From contig NZ_JACCBP010000003.1 of NCBI RefSeq assembly GCF_013408655.1, positions 248,001 to 312,000 on the forward strand: 64,000 bases of DNA, read 5' to 3'. A model generated the notes under the pieces. The model was not told the origin of the DNA. It worked only from the letters and a program-made list of their open reading frames with translations, and did no database searches. The position numbers and the translations under genes were made by a program. Positions 9,230 through 18,347 of the stretch are shown in pieces (within the stretch, counting starts at the first letter, position 1; each line of letters starts with the position of its first letter). The DNA comes from Pigmentiphaga litoralis. GTDB taxonomy: Bacteria; Pseudomonadota; Gammaproteobacteria; Burkholderiales; Burkholderiaceae_B.

Positions 9230-9273
9230 ACTGCGGCCTATTGCGGATCTTTCGCAATAGGCCGCAGTCGTTT
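9230..9273 (+). terminator. Hairpin terminator after ftsH
   Basis: A perfect 16-bp stem (9230-9245 with 9253-9268) with a 7-nt loop, followed by CGTTT. The T-run is short, but the hairpin is very stable and lies 80 bp after the ftsH stop and 72 bp before folP. Confidence 0.75.
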
Positions 9274-9340
9274 CAGGGTGCAGCCGTGGGTTCACCCGAC
9301 GTTTCCCTGACCTTTCCGCTGTCTTTTTCCCCTTGATGGA

Positions 9341-10198
9341 ATGACCGATATTCCCGCTCCACCCCAAACCCTGCGCTGTGGCCGCTACCTTCTGGACCTG
9401 TCGCGTCCGCGCGTGATGGGCATCGTCAACCTGACGCCCGACTCGTTTTCGGACGGCGGCAAACACGACTCCGTTGACGCGGGCGTGGCCCACGCTCGGC
9501 AATTGCTGGCCGACGGCGCCGACCTGCTGGACCTGGGCGGTGAATCCACGCGCCCCGGGGCGGCGGACGTATCCGTAGCCGACGAGCTGGCTCGCGTGCT
9601 GCCGGTGATCGAAGCATTGCGCGATTGCGGCGTGCCGCTGTCGGTGGATACGGCCAAGCCCGCCGTGATGCGAGCCGCCCTGGCGGCGGGCGCCGACATG
9701 ATCAATGACATCTGGGGATTCCGGCAGCCCGGCGCCCTGGAGGCGGTGGCCGGCAGTGACTGCGGCCTCTGCGCCATGCACATGCAGGGCGAGCCGCGCA
9801 CGATGCAGGCCGCGCCCGAGTACGATGACGTCGTTGCTGACGTGCTGCGCTTCCTGCAAGACCAGGTCGCGCGGCTGGAAGCCGCGGGCGTGGCGCCGGG
9901 CCGGATCAGCCTGGATCCGGGTTTCGGGTTCGGCAAGACCGTGCCGCAGAACTACCAGCTGCTGCGCGAGCTGGACCGCGTCGCGGCGCTGGGCTACCCC
10001 GTGTTGATCGGCGTCTCACGCAAAAGCATGATTGGCGCGATCACCGGGAAGGCGGTGGGGGACCGAATGGCTGGGAGCGTGGCCGCGGCCCTGTCAGCCG
10101 TGCAGCGGGGTGCCCGAATCGTACGTGTGCACGATGTTGCCGCGACCGTGGATGCGCTAAAAATCTGGGGAACAGTGGAAACTGTCGCCACACCATAA
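9341..10198 (+). CDS. folP: Dihydropteroate synthase
   Basis: 285 aa. It condenses dihydropterin pyrophosphate with p-aminobenzoate in folate synthesis. Both signature segments are present: VMGIVNLTPDSFSDGG near the N-terminus and LDLGGESTRPGA about 40 residues later, plus the SLDPGFGFGKT loop and the GVSRKSMIG motif near the C-terminus. It is followed after 61 bp by glmM, as in E. coli and Bordetella. The ATG at 9341 gives a normal length. Confidence 0.97.
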   Translation: MTDIPAPPQTLRCGRYLLDLSRPRVMGIVNLTPDSFSDGGKHDSVDAGVAHARQLLADGADLLDLGGESTRPGAADVSVADELARVLPVIEALRDCGVPLSVDTAKPAVMRAALAAGADMINDIWGFRQPGALEAVAGSDCGLCAMHMQGEPRTMQAAPEYDDVVADVLRFLQDQVARLEAAGVAPGRISLDPGFGFGKTVPQNYQLLRELDRVAALGYPVLIGVSRKSMIGAITGKAVGDRMAGSVAAALSAVQRGARIVRVHDVAATVDALKIWGTVETVATP

Positions 10199-10259
10199 TT
10201 TCTGACCGCCTGGCGCGCAGAACAGACGTTGCAGACGCTGCAAAGAATAAGGACAGCAC

Positions 10260-11600
10260 ATGGCGACGAGTCGCAAATATTTTGGTACCGACGGCATCCG
10301 TGGGGAAGTCGGCGGTCCGGTCATCAATGCCGAGTTCGCACTCCGGCTGGGTTATGCCGCCGGCCGTGTGCTGGCGCAGCGCGGGGTCAACGGCAAGCGG
10401 CCGGAAGTCTTGATTGGCAAGGACACGCGCATTTCGGGTTACATGCTGGAATCGGCGCTGGAAGCCGGCCTGTCGGCCGCGGGCGTCGACGTCATGCTGG
10501 CGGGGCCAATGCCCACGCCTGCCGTCGCCTACCTGACGCGCGCGCTGCGCCTGTCGGCGGGCATTGTCATCAGCGCCTCGCACAATCCGTATTACGACAA
10601 CGGCATCAAGTTCTTTTCGGACCGCGGCATGAAGCTCGCCGACGACGTGGAACTGCGGATCGAAGAAGCGCTGGAGCAGCCCGTGGGCTGTGAACCTTCC
10701 GAGACGCTGGGCAAGGCCCGCCGCCTGTCGGACGCCAACGGCCGTTACATCGAATTCTGCAAGGGCAGCTTTCCGTCCGACCTGAGCCTGAATGGCTTGC
10801 GGATTGTGGTCGACGGCGCGCACGGCGCGGCCTACCAGATCGCGCCCAGCGTGTTCGAAGAACTGGGCGCTACCGTGATTGCGGTGGGATGCAAGCCCGA
10901 TGGGATGAACATCAATGCAGGCGTGGGCGCTACCCATGTCGAGGCGCTGGTACGCGAGGTCAAGGCCCACAAGGCCCATCTTGGCATTGCGCTGGATGGC
11001 GACGCCGACCGGCTGCAGATGGTCGATGCCGAAGGCCGGTCCTTCAATGGCGATGAACTGCTGTACGTGATCGTGCGCGAGCGGCTGTCGGCGGGTCCGG
11101 TGGCGGGCGTTGTTGGCACCCTGATGACCAACTACGCGTTCGAAAAGCAGATGGCCGCCCTGGACGTAGGCTTTGCCCGCGCCGCCGTGGGTGACCGCTA
11201 CGTCATGGAACTGATGCAGGAACGCGGCTGGCTGTACGGCGGCGAAGCGTCCGGCCATGTGATCTGCCTGGACCGCCACACCACGGGCGACGGGATCGTG
11301 GCCGCCCTGCAGGTGCTGGCCGCCATGCAGCGCGCCGGCAAGTCGCTGTCCGAATTGCTGGAGCCGCTGCGCCTGTTCCCGCAAAAGCTGGTGAACGTCC
11401 CGCTGGCCGACGGGGTGGACTGGGAGGCGCATGCCGGCCTGACCGCCGCCACCCGCGAAGCCGAATCCCGCGTGGCCGGCCGGGGCCGGGTGCTGATCCG
11501 TGCCTCGGGCACCGAGCCCAAGCTGCGCCTGATGGTCGAAGCCGAAGACGAAGCCCTGGTCGATGATTGCCTGGCGCTGCTCGAGGGCAGCCTCAAGTGA
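10260..11600 (+). CDS. glmM: Phosphoglucosamine mutase
   Basis: 446 aa, typical length. It interconverts glucosamine-6-phosphate and glucosamine-1-phosphate on the way to UDP-N-acetylglucosamine. The phosphoserine loop SASHNP (Ser107) is present, as are the magnesium-binding DGDADR motif near residue 246, the GEASGH sugar-binding loop and the C-terminal phosphate-binding [15 protein letters not shown]-type Shine-Dalgarno sequence lies before the ATG. The folP-glmM pair is conserved in proteobacteria. Confidence 0.97.
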   Translation: MATSRKYFGTDGIRGEVGGPVINAEFALRLGYAAGRVLAQRGVNGKRPEVLIGKDTRISGYMLESALEAGLSAAGVDVMLAGPMPTPAVAYLTRALRLSAGIVISASHNPYYDNGIKFFSDRGMKLADDVELRIEEALEQPVGCEPSETLGKARRLSDANGRYIEFCKGSFPSDLSLNGLRIVVDGAHGAAYQIAPSVFEELGATVIAVGCKPDGMNINAGVGATHVEALVREVKAHKAHLGIALDGDADRLQMVDAEGRSFNGDELLYVIVRERLSAGPVAGVVGTLMTNYAFEKQMAALDVGFARAAVGDRYVMELMQERGWLYGGEASGHVICLDRHTTGDGIVAALQVLAAMQRAGKSLSELLEPLRLFPQKLVNVPLADGVDWEAHAGLTAATREAESRVAGRGRVLIRASGTEPKLRLMVEAEDEALVDDCLALLEGSLK

Positions 11601-11728
11601 CCCGCAAGGAAGATGCGCCATCCGCCAACGCCGCGCAGGTCATCCCTAAGGGCGACCCCGCCTGTCAAAGTCCGGTCATTCAACCGTCGCAGAATAAGGA
11701 CCCTTTGTCCTTGATCGAAACGGATTCC

Positions 11729-12181
11729 ATGAACTTGCTCCTGTGGCGCCATGCCGAGGCCGAAGATGGCCACGACGACATGCAGCGTGCCCTGACCAAA
11801 CGCGGCCGCAAGCAGGCGGAGCTGGGGGCAGCCTGGCTGCGCCAGCACGCGCCTGCCGACCTCAAGGTGCTGGTCAGCCCGGCCGTGCGCACCCGGCAGA
11901 CCGCCGATGCGCTCAAGCTCGACTACACCGTGATGCCCGACTTGGCGCCCGATGCCGAGCCTGCCAACGTGCTGGCTGCATCGGGCTGGCCGTTCGCATC
12001 GACGTCCGTCCTGATCATCGGGCATCAGCCGACCCTGGGCCGGGTCGCCAGCACGCTGCTGGCGGGCGAAGACCTGCCCTGGACGCTCAAGAAAGGCGGC
12101 ATCTGGTGGCTGGCCCGCCGTCAGCGTGACGAAGACTTCCAGGTCGTCGTGCGTGCCGTGGTGAATCCCGAACTGCTGTAA
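11729..12181 (+). CDS. sixA: Phosphohistidine phosphatase SixA-like
   Basis: 150 aa, a short histidine-phosphatase-superfamily protein. The N-terminal LLWRHAEAED is the RHG/RHA catalytic motif, VSPAVRTRQTA supplies the second arginine and IIGHQPTLGR the second histidine. E. coli SixA removes phosphate from phosphohistidine in phosphotransfer proteins. The frame extends upstream to 11567, overlapping glmM, but the conserved start is ATG 11729, leaving a 128-bp gap after glmM. Placement between glmM and ppx is typical of related genomes. Confidence 0.88.
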   Translation: MNLLLWRHAEAEDGHDDMQRALTKRGRKQAELGAAWLRQHAPADLKVLVSPAVRTRQTADALKLDYTVMPDLAPDAEPANVLAASGWPFASTSVLIIGHQPTLGRVASTLLAGEDLPWTLKKGGIWWLARRQRDEDFQVVVRAVVNPELL

Positions 12182-12302
12182 ACGCCGCTTTTCGCGCAGT
12201 CCCCACCGGCCGTGGCGTTTTCACGGCCGCGTCACATCCCGGTCAAGGAACTGCAACGCAAACCCCCGACACTAGCTCAACTAGCCCAAGGGGAGTGCGT
12301 AC

Positions 12303-13148
12303 ATGCTCGAGTTCAGCCGCATTGAAGCCCGTCGTCCGATTCCGGATGTCGCCCATCAGCGTTTTGCCGAACCCGCCCAGACCACGGGTTTCGCCGTGGG
12401 TCTGGCGCGGTCGTGGAGCGAGGTCGAGGCCGCGCAGCGCCTGCGTTACGACGTGTTCACCGAAGACATGGGCGCCATCTTCCCGAACGCCGTGAACGGC
12501 ATCGATGAAGACCGGTTCGACACCTGGTGCGAACACCTGATCGTGCGCGAACTGACGACCGGCCGCGTCGTCGGCACCTACCGCATCCTGGGCCCCAAGC
12601 AGGCGCGCCAGGCCGGCAATTATTATTCCGAATCCGAGTTCGACCTGACGGGCCTGGCGTCCATCCGGTCCGAACTGGTCGAGTTCGGCCGTTCGTGCAC
12701 CCACCGCGATTACCGCAGCGGCGCCGTCATCATGCTGTTGTGGTCGGGCCTGGCCGAATTCCTGCGCCGCGCCAATTACCGCTACGTGCTGGGTTGCGCC
12801 AGCGTCAGCCTGCGGGACGACGGCGCCACGGCGGCCGGGGTGTACCGCGCGGTGGCTGACCAGTTGGCCTCACCCGGACCCTTGCAGGTGTCGCCCCTGC
12901 ATCGCCTGCCCGTGGAACGGCTGGATGCCGACCTGCCGACGCGCGTGCCGCCACTGATCAAGGGCTATCTGAAATTGGGCGCCAAGGTGTGCGGCGAGCC
13001 GGCCTGGGACCCGGACTTCAATACCGCGGACTTTCCGATGCTGCTGTCGGTGGATACGATGGATGATCGCTACCGCCGTCACTTCAACCTGGCCCCGGCG
13101 GCGTCGCGGCCGACCGGCACTGCGTCCCAGACCCTGGTGCGCGCATGA
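12303..13148 (+). CDS. olsB: OlsB-like L-ornithine N-alpha-acyltransferase
   Basis: 281 aa, COG3176-type GNAT-fold acyltransferase (formerly called hemolysin-like). Features include LRYDVFTEDMGA, the hallmark EFGRSCTHRDYRSGAVIMLLW acyl-donor region, and LGCASVS. OlsB transfers a 3-hydroxyacyl group from acyl-ACP to ornithine, the first step of phosphorus-free ornithine lipid synthesis; a second acylation is done by OlsA, usually adjacent. Here only a 60-aa basic ORF overlaps the stop (ATGA). The nearby Pho genes make a phosphate-limitation role plausible. N-acyl-amino-acid synthases share the fold. Confidence 0.82.
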   Translation: MLEFSRIEARRPIPDVAHQRFAEPAQTTGFAVGLARSWSEVEAAQRLRYDVFTEDMGAIFPNAVNGIDEDRFDTWCEHLIVRELTTGRVVGTYRILGPKQARQAGNYYSESEFDLTGLASIRSELVEFGRSCTHRDYRSGAVIMLLWSGLAEFLRRANYRYVLGCASVSLRDDGATAAGVYRAVADQLASPGPLQVSPLHRLPVERLDADLPTRVPPLIKGYLKLGAKVCGEPAWDPDFNTADFPMLLSVDTMDDRYRRHFNLAPAASRPTGTASQTLVRA

Positions 13149-13327
13149 CGACCTGGCGGCGGGTCTCGCCCCAGGCCAGGGCGCCCATCGGCCGGCGCGC
13201 GGCGCTACGCCGTCAACTGCGCCGCCAGTGGCGCCGCGCCGGACTGCGTTTCATGCGGCACACCACCGGCGGTCTGCGTTCAGAGCTCAAGCAGCTGGAA
13301 CGTAAAGCCTACCTTGCTCCATTCTGA
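13145..13327 (+). CDS. Possible small basic protein translationally coupled to olsB
   Basis: A 60-aa ORF whose ATG overlaps the olsB stop as ATGA, the usual sign of translational coupling. The product is strongly basic, with no recognisable domain. Its last 48 bp overlap the 3' end of ppx on the opposite strand. It occupies the place where olsA would be expected, so it may be an olsA remnant, a real small protein, or chance coding in GC-rich DNA. I do not recognise it. Confidence 0.3.
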   Translation: MTTWRRVSPQARAPIGRRAALRRQLRRQWRRAGLRFMRHTTGGLRSELKQLERKAYLAPF

Positions 13328-14770
13328 CTCTTCGGCACGCAAGGTAAAGTCGGTCAGGGGGTGATCCTTCAGCCAGCCGGCGTCGACCTTGACCGTGATC
13401 GACCGGTCCCGCAAGGACACGGTCACGGGCAGGCTGTCCAGGTCTTCGCGGCGGCGGAACAGCACCGCAGCCAGCCGCAGGCAGAGGATCGCCACCCACT
13501 GCGCATCGGTCTTGACCAGCGCCTGCAGTTTGCCCAGCTTGCCCAGGTGGCCCAGCGTCAGCAGCGCCAGCTGGCGCTGGTCCTGGCGCGAGAACCCTGG
13601 CATGTCGGCGTTTTCCAGCACGTAGGCCGTGTGCTTGTGATACGTGTTGTGGGCGATCGACAGGCCCAGTTCGTGCAGGTCCGCCGCCCAGCCCAGGGCG
13701 CGTTCCAGTTCCTCGAACCCGGGGGTGTTGGCCGGCACGAGTCCGGCAAACATGTTCAGCGCTGCCGTCTTCACCCGCGTGGCCTGCGCCACGTCGATCT
13801 CGTAGCGCAGCATGAACTGGCGCACGGTGTCGTCGCGCTTGTCGGTTTCGGCGTCGCGCCCCAGCAGGTCGTACAGCACGCCCAGGCGCAGCGCGCCGTC
13901 GGCCGTATTCATGGAATCGATGCCCAGTTCGTCAAACACCGCGCTCATGATGGCCAAGCCGCCCGGCAGCACCGAATAGCGGTCCACCTTGGCGCCCAGC
14001 AACTGCGCCCGGTCCACCGTGCCTGCCTTGATCAGGCGTTCCTTCAATTTATCCAGGCCGCGGCGCGTGATGCCGTGGTCCGAAAAGCCGGATTCGACCA
14101 GGATCGTGCCCAGCGCCTTGCCGGTGCCCGACGACCCGAAGGCTTCTTTCCAGCCGGTGCGCCGGTACTGCTTGGCGATGACTTCCAGTTCGCGGCGGGC
14201 GGCCAGTTCGGCCTGCTTCATGCCGTGCGCATCGATCACGCCATCGGGAAAGTAGGCGCGGCTGTAGCTGACGCAGCCCATGTACAGCGATTCCATCAGT
14301 TCCGGTTCGAAGCCGTTGCCGATGATGAATTCGGTCGATCCGCCGCCAATGTCGACCACCAGGCGTTTTTCGGAAGAGGGCGGCAGCGAATGGGCCACCC
14401 CCGAAAAGATCAGGCGGGCTTCTTCGCGGCCGGCAATCACCTCGATCGGAAAGCCCAGGGCGGCTTCGGCGCGGGGCAGGAAGTCCGCCACGTTGCGCGC
14501 GACCCGGAAGGTATTGGTCGCCACCGCGCGCACGCGGTCCGGATGGAAGCTGCGCAGGCGCTCGCCAAAGCGTTCCAGCACCGAGATCGCCCGCTCGATG
14601 GCTTCCGGCCCGAGTGTCTTGTCGGCGCCCAGGCCCGCCGCCAGCCGCACGGTTTCTTTGAGCCGGTCGACCTGGTAGACCTGCGCCGTGTCGCCATCGC
14701 GCGCGATACGTCCGATCAGGAGCCTGAAGCTGTTGGAGCCGAGGTCGACGGCGGCGAGCATGGAGTTCAT
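13280..14770 (-). CDS. ppx: Exopolyphosphatase
   Basis: About 496 aa, Ppx/GppA family. The actin-like ATPase fold shows LAAVDLGSNSFRLLIGR at the N-terminus and the phosphate-2 motif VVDIGGGSTEFIIG; FGSSGTGKALG and the LPGGLAIMSAV segment follow, and a C-terminal HD-like domain carries WAADLHELG. It removes terminal phosphates from polyphosphate; GppA activity on pppGpp is possible. The frame runs to 14788, but ATG 14770 (or 14761) fits the family start better. It diverges from ppk across an intergenic region with Pho-box-like sequences. Confidence 0.93.
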   Translation of the reverse strand: MNSMLAAVDLGSNSFRLLIGRIARDGDTAQVYQVDRLKETVRLAAGLGADKTLGPEAIERAISVLERFGERLRSFHPDRVRAVATNTFRVARNVADFLPRAEAALGFPIEVIAGREEARLIFSGVAHSLPPSSEKRLVVDIGGGSTEFIIGNGFEPELMESLYMGCVSYSRAYFPDGVIDAHGMKQAELAARRELEVIAKQYRRTGWKEAFGSSGTGKALGTILVESGFSDHGITRRGLDKLKERLIKAGTVDRAQLLGAKVDRYSVLPGGLAIMSAVFDELGIDSMNTADGALRLGVLYDLLGRDAETDKRDDTVRQFMLRYEIDVAQATRVKTAALNMFAGLVPANTPGFEELERALGWAADLHELGLSIAHNTYHKHTAYVLENADMPGFSRQDQRQLALLTLGHLGKLGKLQALVKTDAQWVAILCLRLAAVLFRRREDLDSLPVTVSLRDRSITVKVDAGWLKDHPLTDFTLRAEESEWSKVGFTFQLLEL

Positions 14771-14838
14771 AGGGTGGGTAACCGGCAAGGTGACGTTCCC
14801 GGGGGATAGGGGCGGGAGCGCAAGATTAAGGGTTTGCT

Positions 14839-14856
14839 ATGACAGGATCATGTCTT
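14839..14856 (-). promoter_or_regulatory. Partial Pho-box-like sequence facing ppx
   Basis: ATGACAG followed 4 bp later by ATGTC resembles an inverted PhoB box; the first half-site matches well and the second is degenerate. It sits about 70 bp upstream of the ppx start. Confidence 0.4.
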
Positions 14857-14873
14857 TGTCATAGGCTAGTCAT
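14856..14873 (+). promoter_or_regulatory. Putative Pho box upstream of ppk
   Basis: TTGTCATAGGCTAGTCAT matches the two-half-site PhoB consensus (CTGTCAT, 11-bp period) at most key positions. It lies 66 bp upstream of the ppk ATG. Confidence 0.6.
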
Positions 14874-14939
14874 CATTTTGACGCAAAATGGGCCGCTGCT
14901 TCGGGGTGTGCCCGCAGCCAGCCTCTATTCGGACCGTCT

Positions 14940-17033
14940 ATGGCATCACGTTTGCCCGTCAACGAACTCTTCCTGAACCGTGAATTGGCCCTGCTCAAAT
15001 TCAATGAGCGGGTGCTGGCGCTGGCCGAAGATGAACGCACGCCGCTGCTCGAGCGCCTGCGTTTCGTCTGTATCGTCAGCTCCAACCTGGACGAGTTCTT
15101 CGAGATCCGGGTGGCGGCGCTCAATGAGCAGCTTAGCCAGAATCCGAGGGTAAAGGGGCTGGATGGCCGTACCCCCGAAGAAGTGTTTCAGACGGTGTCG
15201 GCCAGTGCCCATGCGCTGATCGACCGCCAATACGCGCTGCTGAACCAGGTGATCCTGCCGCGCCTGCAGGGCGAGGGCGTGATGCTGCACATGGCCCACA
15301 CCTGGACCGAGGCCCAGCGCGAATGGGCGCACGAAGTCTTCCAGATGGACGTGATGCCACTGCTCACGCCGATCGGCCTGGACCCGGCCCACCCGTTTCC
15401 CCGCGTCTTCAACAAGAGCCTGAACTTTGCGGTGCAACTGACCGGTCGGGACGCGTTTGGCCGCAATGCCGCGATCGCGATCGTGCAGGCGCCGCGCGCG
15501 CTGCCGCGCCTGACGCAGATGCCGCCCGAGCTGTCCGGCCATCCGCATGGCTACGTGATGCTCACGTCCTTCATGCAGGCCTTCGTGGGGGACCTGTTCC
15601 CCGGCATGAAGGTCAACGGCTGCTACCAGTGGCGCGTGACGCGCAACAGCGACCTGTTCGTCGACGACGAAGAAATCACCAATCTGCGCCATGCCCTGCA
15701 GGGCGAACTGACGCAGCGTCACTTCGGCAACGGCGTGCGCCTGGAGCTGGCGGATTCCACGCCGCCCGACCTGCAGCAGTTTTTGCTGAAAGAATTTTCC
15801 TTGCAGCCGCGCGATGCCTACCGGGTGGACGGCCCGGTCAACCTGTCCCGGCTGATGCAGCTGGTCGACCTGGTGGACCGCCCCGACCTGAAATTCGCCG
15901 AATTCCGCGCTGCCGTCCCGCCGCCGTTCGACGAACGGTCGCTGACGCCCGACGCCATGTTCCGCGCGATTGCCGAAAAGGATCGCCTGCTGCATCACCC
16001 GTACGAGTCCTTCCAGCCGGTGATCGATTTCCTGACGGCCGCCGCCGCCGATCCGTCGGTGGTCGCCATCAAGCAGACCATCTACCGCACGGGCGAAGAC
16101 TCCGAGCTGATGCGCCTGCTGCTGGCCGCGGCCAAGTCGGGCAAGGAAGTGACGGTGGTGGTGGAACTGATGGCGCGCTTTGATGAGCAGACCAACATCA
16201 ACTGGGCGTCGCGCCTGGAAGAAGTGGGCGCGCACGTGGTGTACGGCGTGGTGGGCCACAAGACCCACGCCAAGATGGCGCTGGTGCTGCGGCATGAAAA
16301 GGGCCGCATCCGCCGTTATGGCCACCTGGGCACGGGCAACTACCACCCGCGCACGGCGCGGCTGTATACCGATTTCGGCATGTTCACGGCCGATCCCCGC
16401 ATTTGCGAGGACATGGACCAGATCTTTGCGCAACTGACCGGCCTGGGCGAGCAGCGCAAGCTGAAGGCGCTGCTGCAGGCGCCGTTCTCGTTGCATGAAA
16501 CCATGGTGTCGATGATCCGGCGCGAGGTGCGCCACGCCAAGGCCGGCAAAAAAGCCAGGGTGATGGCCAAGATGAATTCGCTGCTGGAACCCACCATTAT
16601 CGAAGAACTGTACAAGGCCAGCCAGGCCGGGGTGCAGGTCGATCTGGTGGTGCGCGGCGTGTGCACGCTGCGGGCTGGCGTGCCCGGCCTGTCCGACAAC
16701 ATTACCGTCCGGTCGCTGATCGGCCGCTTCCTGGAGCATTCCCGGGTCTTTTATTTCCTGAACGACGGCCAGGAAGCGGTGTACCTGGCGTCGGCCGACT
16801 GGATGGACCGCAACTTCTTCCGCCGGGTCGAAGTCGCGTTTCCGATTTTTGATGCGGACCTGAAGAAGCGGGTGGTCGACGAAGCCTTCAATTTCGCATT
16901 GCGGGATACGCAGCTGGCCTGGATCCAGCAGCCCGACGGCAATTACGCCCGCATCAAGAGCCGCCGCAAGCCCATGAACCTGCATACCCATCTGATGGCC
17001 CAGCTGGGCGGAGACGCGTCCACGTCCGAGTGA
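14940..17033 (+). CDS. ppk1: Polyphosphate kinase 1
   Basis: 697 aa, the normal size of PPK1 (E. coli 688). It reversibly transfers the ATP gamma phosphate to polyphosphate. The N-terminal FLNRELALLKFNERVL is conserved, and the catalytic core contains KTHAKMALVLRHE with the phospho-accepting His near 443 and GTGNYHPRTARLYTD with the second conserved His. The C-terminal SADWMDRNFFRRVEVAFPI closes the domain. It diverges from ppx and precedes the pst operon, so synthesis, breakdown and phosphate import are clustered. Confidence 0.97.
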   Translation: MASRLPVNELFLNRELALLKFNERVLALAEDERTPLLERLRFVCIVSSNLDEFFEIRVAALNEQLSQNPRVKGLDGRTPEEVFQTVSASAHALIDRQYALLNQVILPRLQGEGVMLHMAHTWTEAQREWAHEVFQMDVMPLLTPIGLDPAHPFPRVFNKSLNFAVQLTGRDAFGRNAAIAIVQAPRALPRLTQMPPELSGHPHGYVMLTSFMQAFVGDLFPGMKVNGCYQWRVTRNSDLFVDDEEITNLRHALQGELTQRHFGNGVRLELADSTPPDLQQFLLKEFSLQPRDAYRVDGPVNLSRLMQLVDLVDRPDLKFAEFRAAVPPPFDERSLTPDAMFRAIAEKDRLLHHPYESFQPVIDFLTAAAADPSVVAIKQTIYRTGEDSELMRLLLAAAKSGKEVTVVVELMARFDEQTNINWASRLEEVGAHVVYGVVGHKTHAKMALVLRHEKGRIRRYGHLGTGNYHPRTARLYTDFGMFTADPRICEDMDQIFAQLTGLGEQRKLKALLQAPFSLHETMVSMIRREVRHAKAGKKARVMAKMNSLLEPTIIEELYKASQAGVQVDLVVRGVCTLRAGVPGLSDNITVRSLIGRFLEHSRVFYFLNDGQEAVYLASADWMDRNFFRRVEVAFPIFDADLKKRVVDEAFNFALRDTQLAWIQQPDGNYARIKSRRKPMNLHTHLMAQLGGDASTSE

Positions 17034-17062
17034 CGTCGGGTTTTCGCCTACGCCGTTCATGA

Positions 17063-17080
17063 CTGTCACGGTCATGTCAT
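17063..17080 (+). promoter_or_regulatory. Pho box upstream of pstS
   Basis: CTGTCACGGTCATGTCAT carries one perfect CTGTCA half-site and a second 5-of-6 half-site at the 11-bp PhoB spacing. It ends 62 bp before the pstS ATG, a usual activator position. Confidence 0.75.
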
Positions 17081-17142
17081 ATTGGCTGGGTAATCTGCAT
17101 GGGTACGCTGTTTTTCCCCCACCCAACGCAGAGGGTCCTGCA

Positions 17143-18183
17143 ATGTTCAAGCACGTTTTCAAGCAAGTTTCGGTCGCTGTCGCTTTCGGTCTGGCATCTG
17201 TTGCCGTCCATGCAGCCGACATCACCGGGGCTGGCGCATCGTTCCCGTACCCCATCTACGCCAAGTGGGCGTCCGACTACAAGGCTGCCACGGGCAACAC
17301 GGTCAACTATCAGTCGATCGGTTCGGGCGGCGGCCAGAAGCAGATCATCGCCAAGACGGTCGATTTCGGCGCCTCGGATGATCCGATGAGCGGTGCGGAC
17401 CTCGACAAGAACGGCCTGCTGCAATTTCCCGCAGTGATCGGCGGCATCGTGCCCGTGGTCAACCTGCAAGGCATCACCCCGGGTCAACTGAAGTTCACCG
17501 GCGATCTGCTGGCCAACATCTACCTGGGCAAGATCAAGAAGTGGAATGACCCGGCCATCGCCCAGCTGAACCCTGGCGTGACGCTGCCTTCGACCGACAT
17601 CATCGTCGTCTACCGTTCGGACGGCTCGGGCACCACCTTCGGCTGGACCAACTACCTGTCGAAAGTCTCCGCCGACTGGAAGTCGAGCGTCGGTGAAGGC
17701 AAGGCTGTGAAGTGGCCTGCCGGCCAGGGCGGCAAGGGCAACGAAGGCGTCGCCAACTACGTGAAGCAATTCGCCGGTTCGATCGGCTACGTCGAATACG
17801 CCTACGCCAAGCAGAACAAGCTGTCGCACGGCCAGGTGCAGAACAAGGACGGCAAGTTCGTCCAGCCGGAAGAAGAGGCCTTTGCTGCCGCTGCCGCCGG
17901 CGCCGACTGGAAAAGCGCGCCAGGCATGGGCGTGATCCTGAACAACGAACCGGGCGCCAAGGCCTGGCCCATCACCAGCGCGACCTTCATCCTGGTCCAG
18001 AAGACCCAGGACAAGCCCGCGCAGGCCGCCGAAGTCCTGAAGTTCTTCGACTGGGCGTTCAAGAACGGCAAGAAGTCGGCTTCGGACATGGATTACGTGG
18101 CCCTGCCTGACGCCGTGACCACCCAGATCCGTGGTCTGTGGAAGTCGGACATCAAGGACACGAGCGGCAAGGCCGTCTACTAA
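17143..18183 (+). CDS. pstS: Phosphate ABC transporter, periplasmic phosphate-binding protein
   Basis: 346 aa. A signal peptide (MFKHVFKQVSVAVAFG to VHAAD) precedes ITGAGASFPYPIYAKW, the hallmark mature N-terminus of PstS. Phosphate-binding loops include the YQSIGSGGG and YRSDGSGTTFGWT segments. The frame extends to 17059, but the upstream part contains the Pho box, and ATG 17143 gives the proper signal sequence. It is first in pstSCAB. A stable hairpin separates it from pstC, which would favour higher pstS mRNA levels. Confidence 0.96.
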   Translation: MFKHVFKQVSVAVAFGLASVAVHAADITGAGASFPYPIYAKWASDYKAATGNTVNYQSIGSGGGQKQIIAKTVDFGASDDPMSGADLDKNGLLQFPAVIGGIVPVVNLQGITPGQLKFTGDLLANIYLGKIKKWNDPAIAQLNPGVTLPSTDIIVVYRSDGSGTTFGWTNYLSKVSADWKSSVGEGKAVKWPAGQGGKGNEGVANYVKQFAGSIGYVEYAYAKQNKLSHGQVQNKDGKFVQPEEEAFAAAAAGADWKSAPGMGVILNNEPGAKAWPITSATFILVQKTQDKPAQAAEVLKFFDWAFKNGKKSASDMDYVALPDAVTTQIRGLWKSDIKDTSGKAVY

Positions 18184-18203
18184 GTCCTGGATTGCAGCAT
18201 GAT

Positions 18204-18235
18204 CGGGAGCACTGTCCTTACGGGACGTGCTCCCG
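18204..18235 (+). other. Intergenic hairpin between pstS and pstC
   Basis: CGGGAGCAC pairs with GTGCTCCCG, and the inner GTCC pairs with GGAC across a 5-nt loop with one bulged T. There is no T-run, so it is more likely an mRNA 3'-end stabiliser or processing site than a terminator. Confidence 0.65.
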
Positions 18236-18347
18236 AGTCGTGTGTCCCGCCTGTACGTCGTTTACCCCCGCATTACCCCTGATTCGTCCCTATTCATCTC
18301 CTTTGGGTGGCCGTTCCGGCATCTCATACCCTTGACGGGAAGCACCG

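Noticed and set aside
7202..9859. 885-codon minus-strand ORF across ftsH
   Set aside because: Antisense shadow of ftsH and folP with no recognisable domain; the plus-strand genes are certain.
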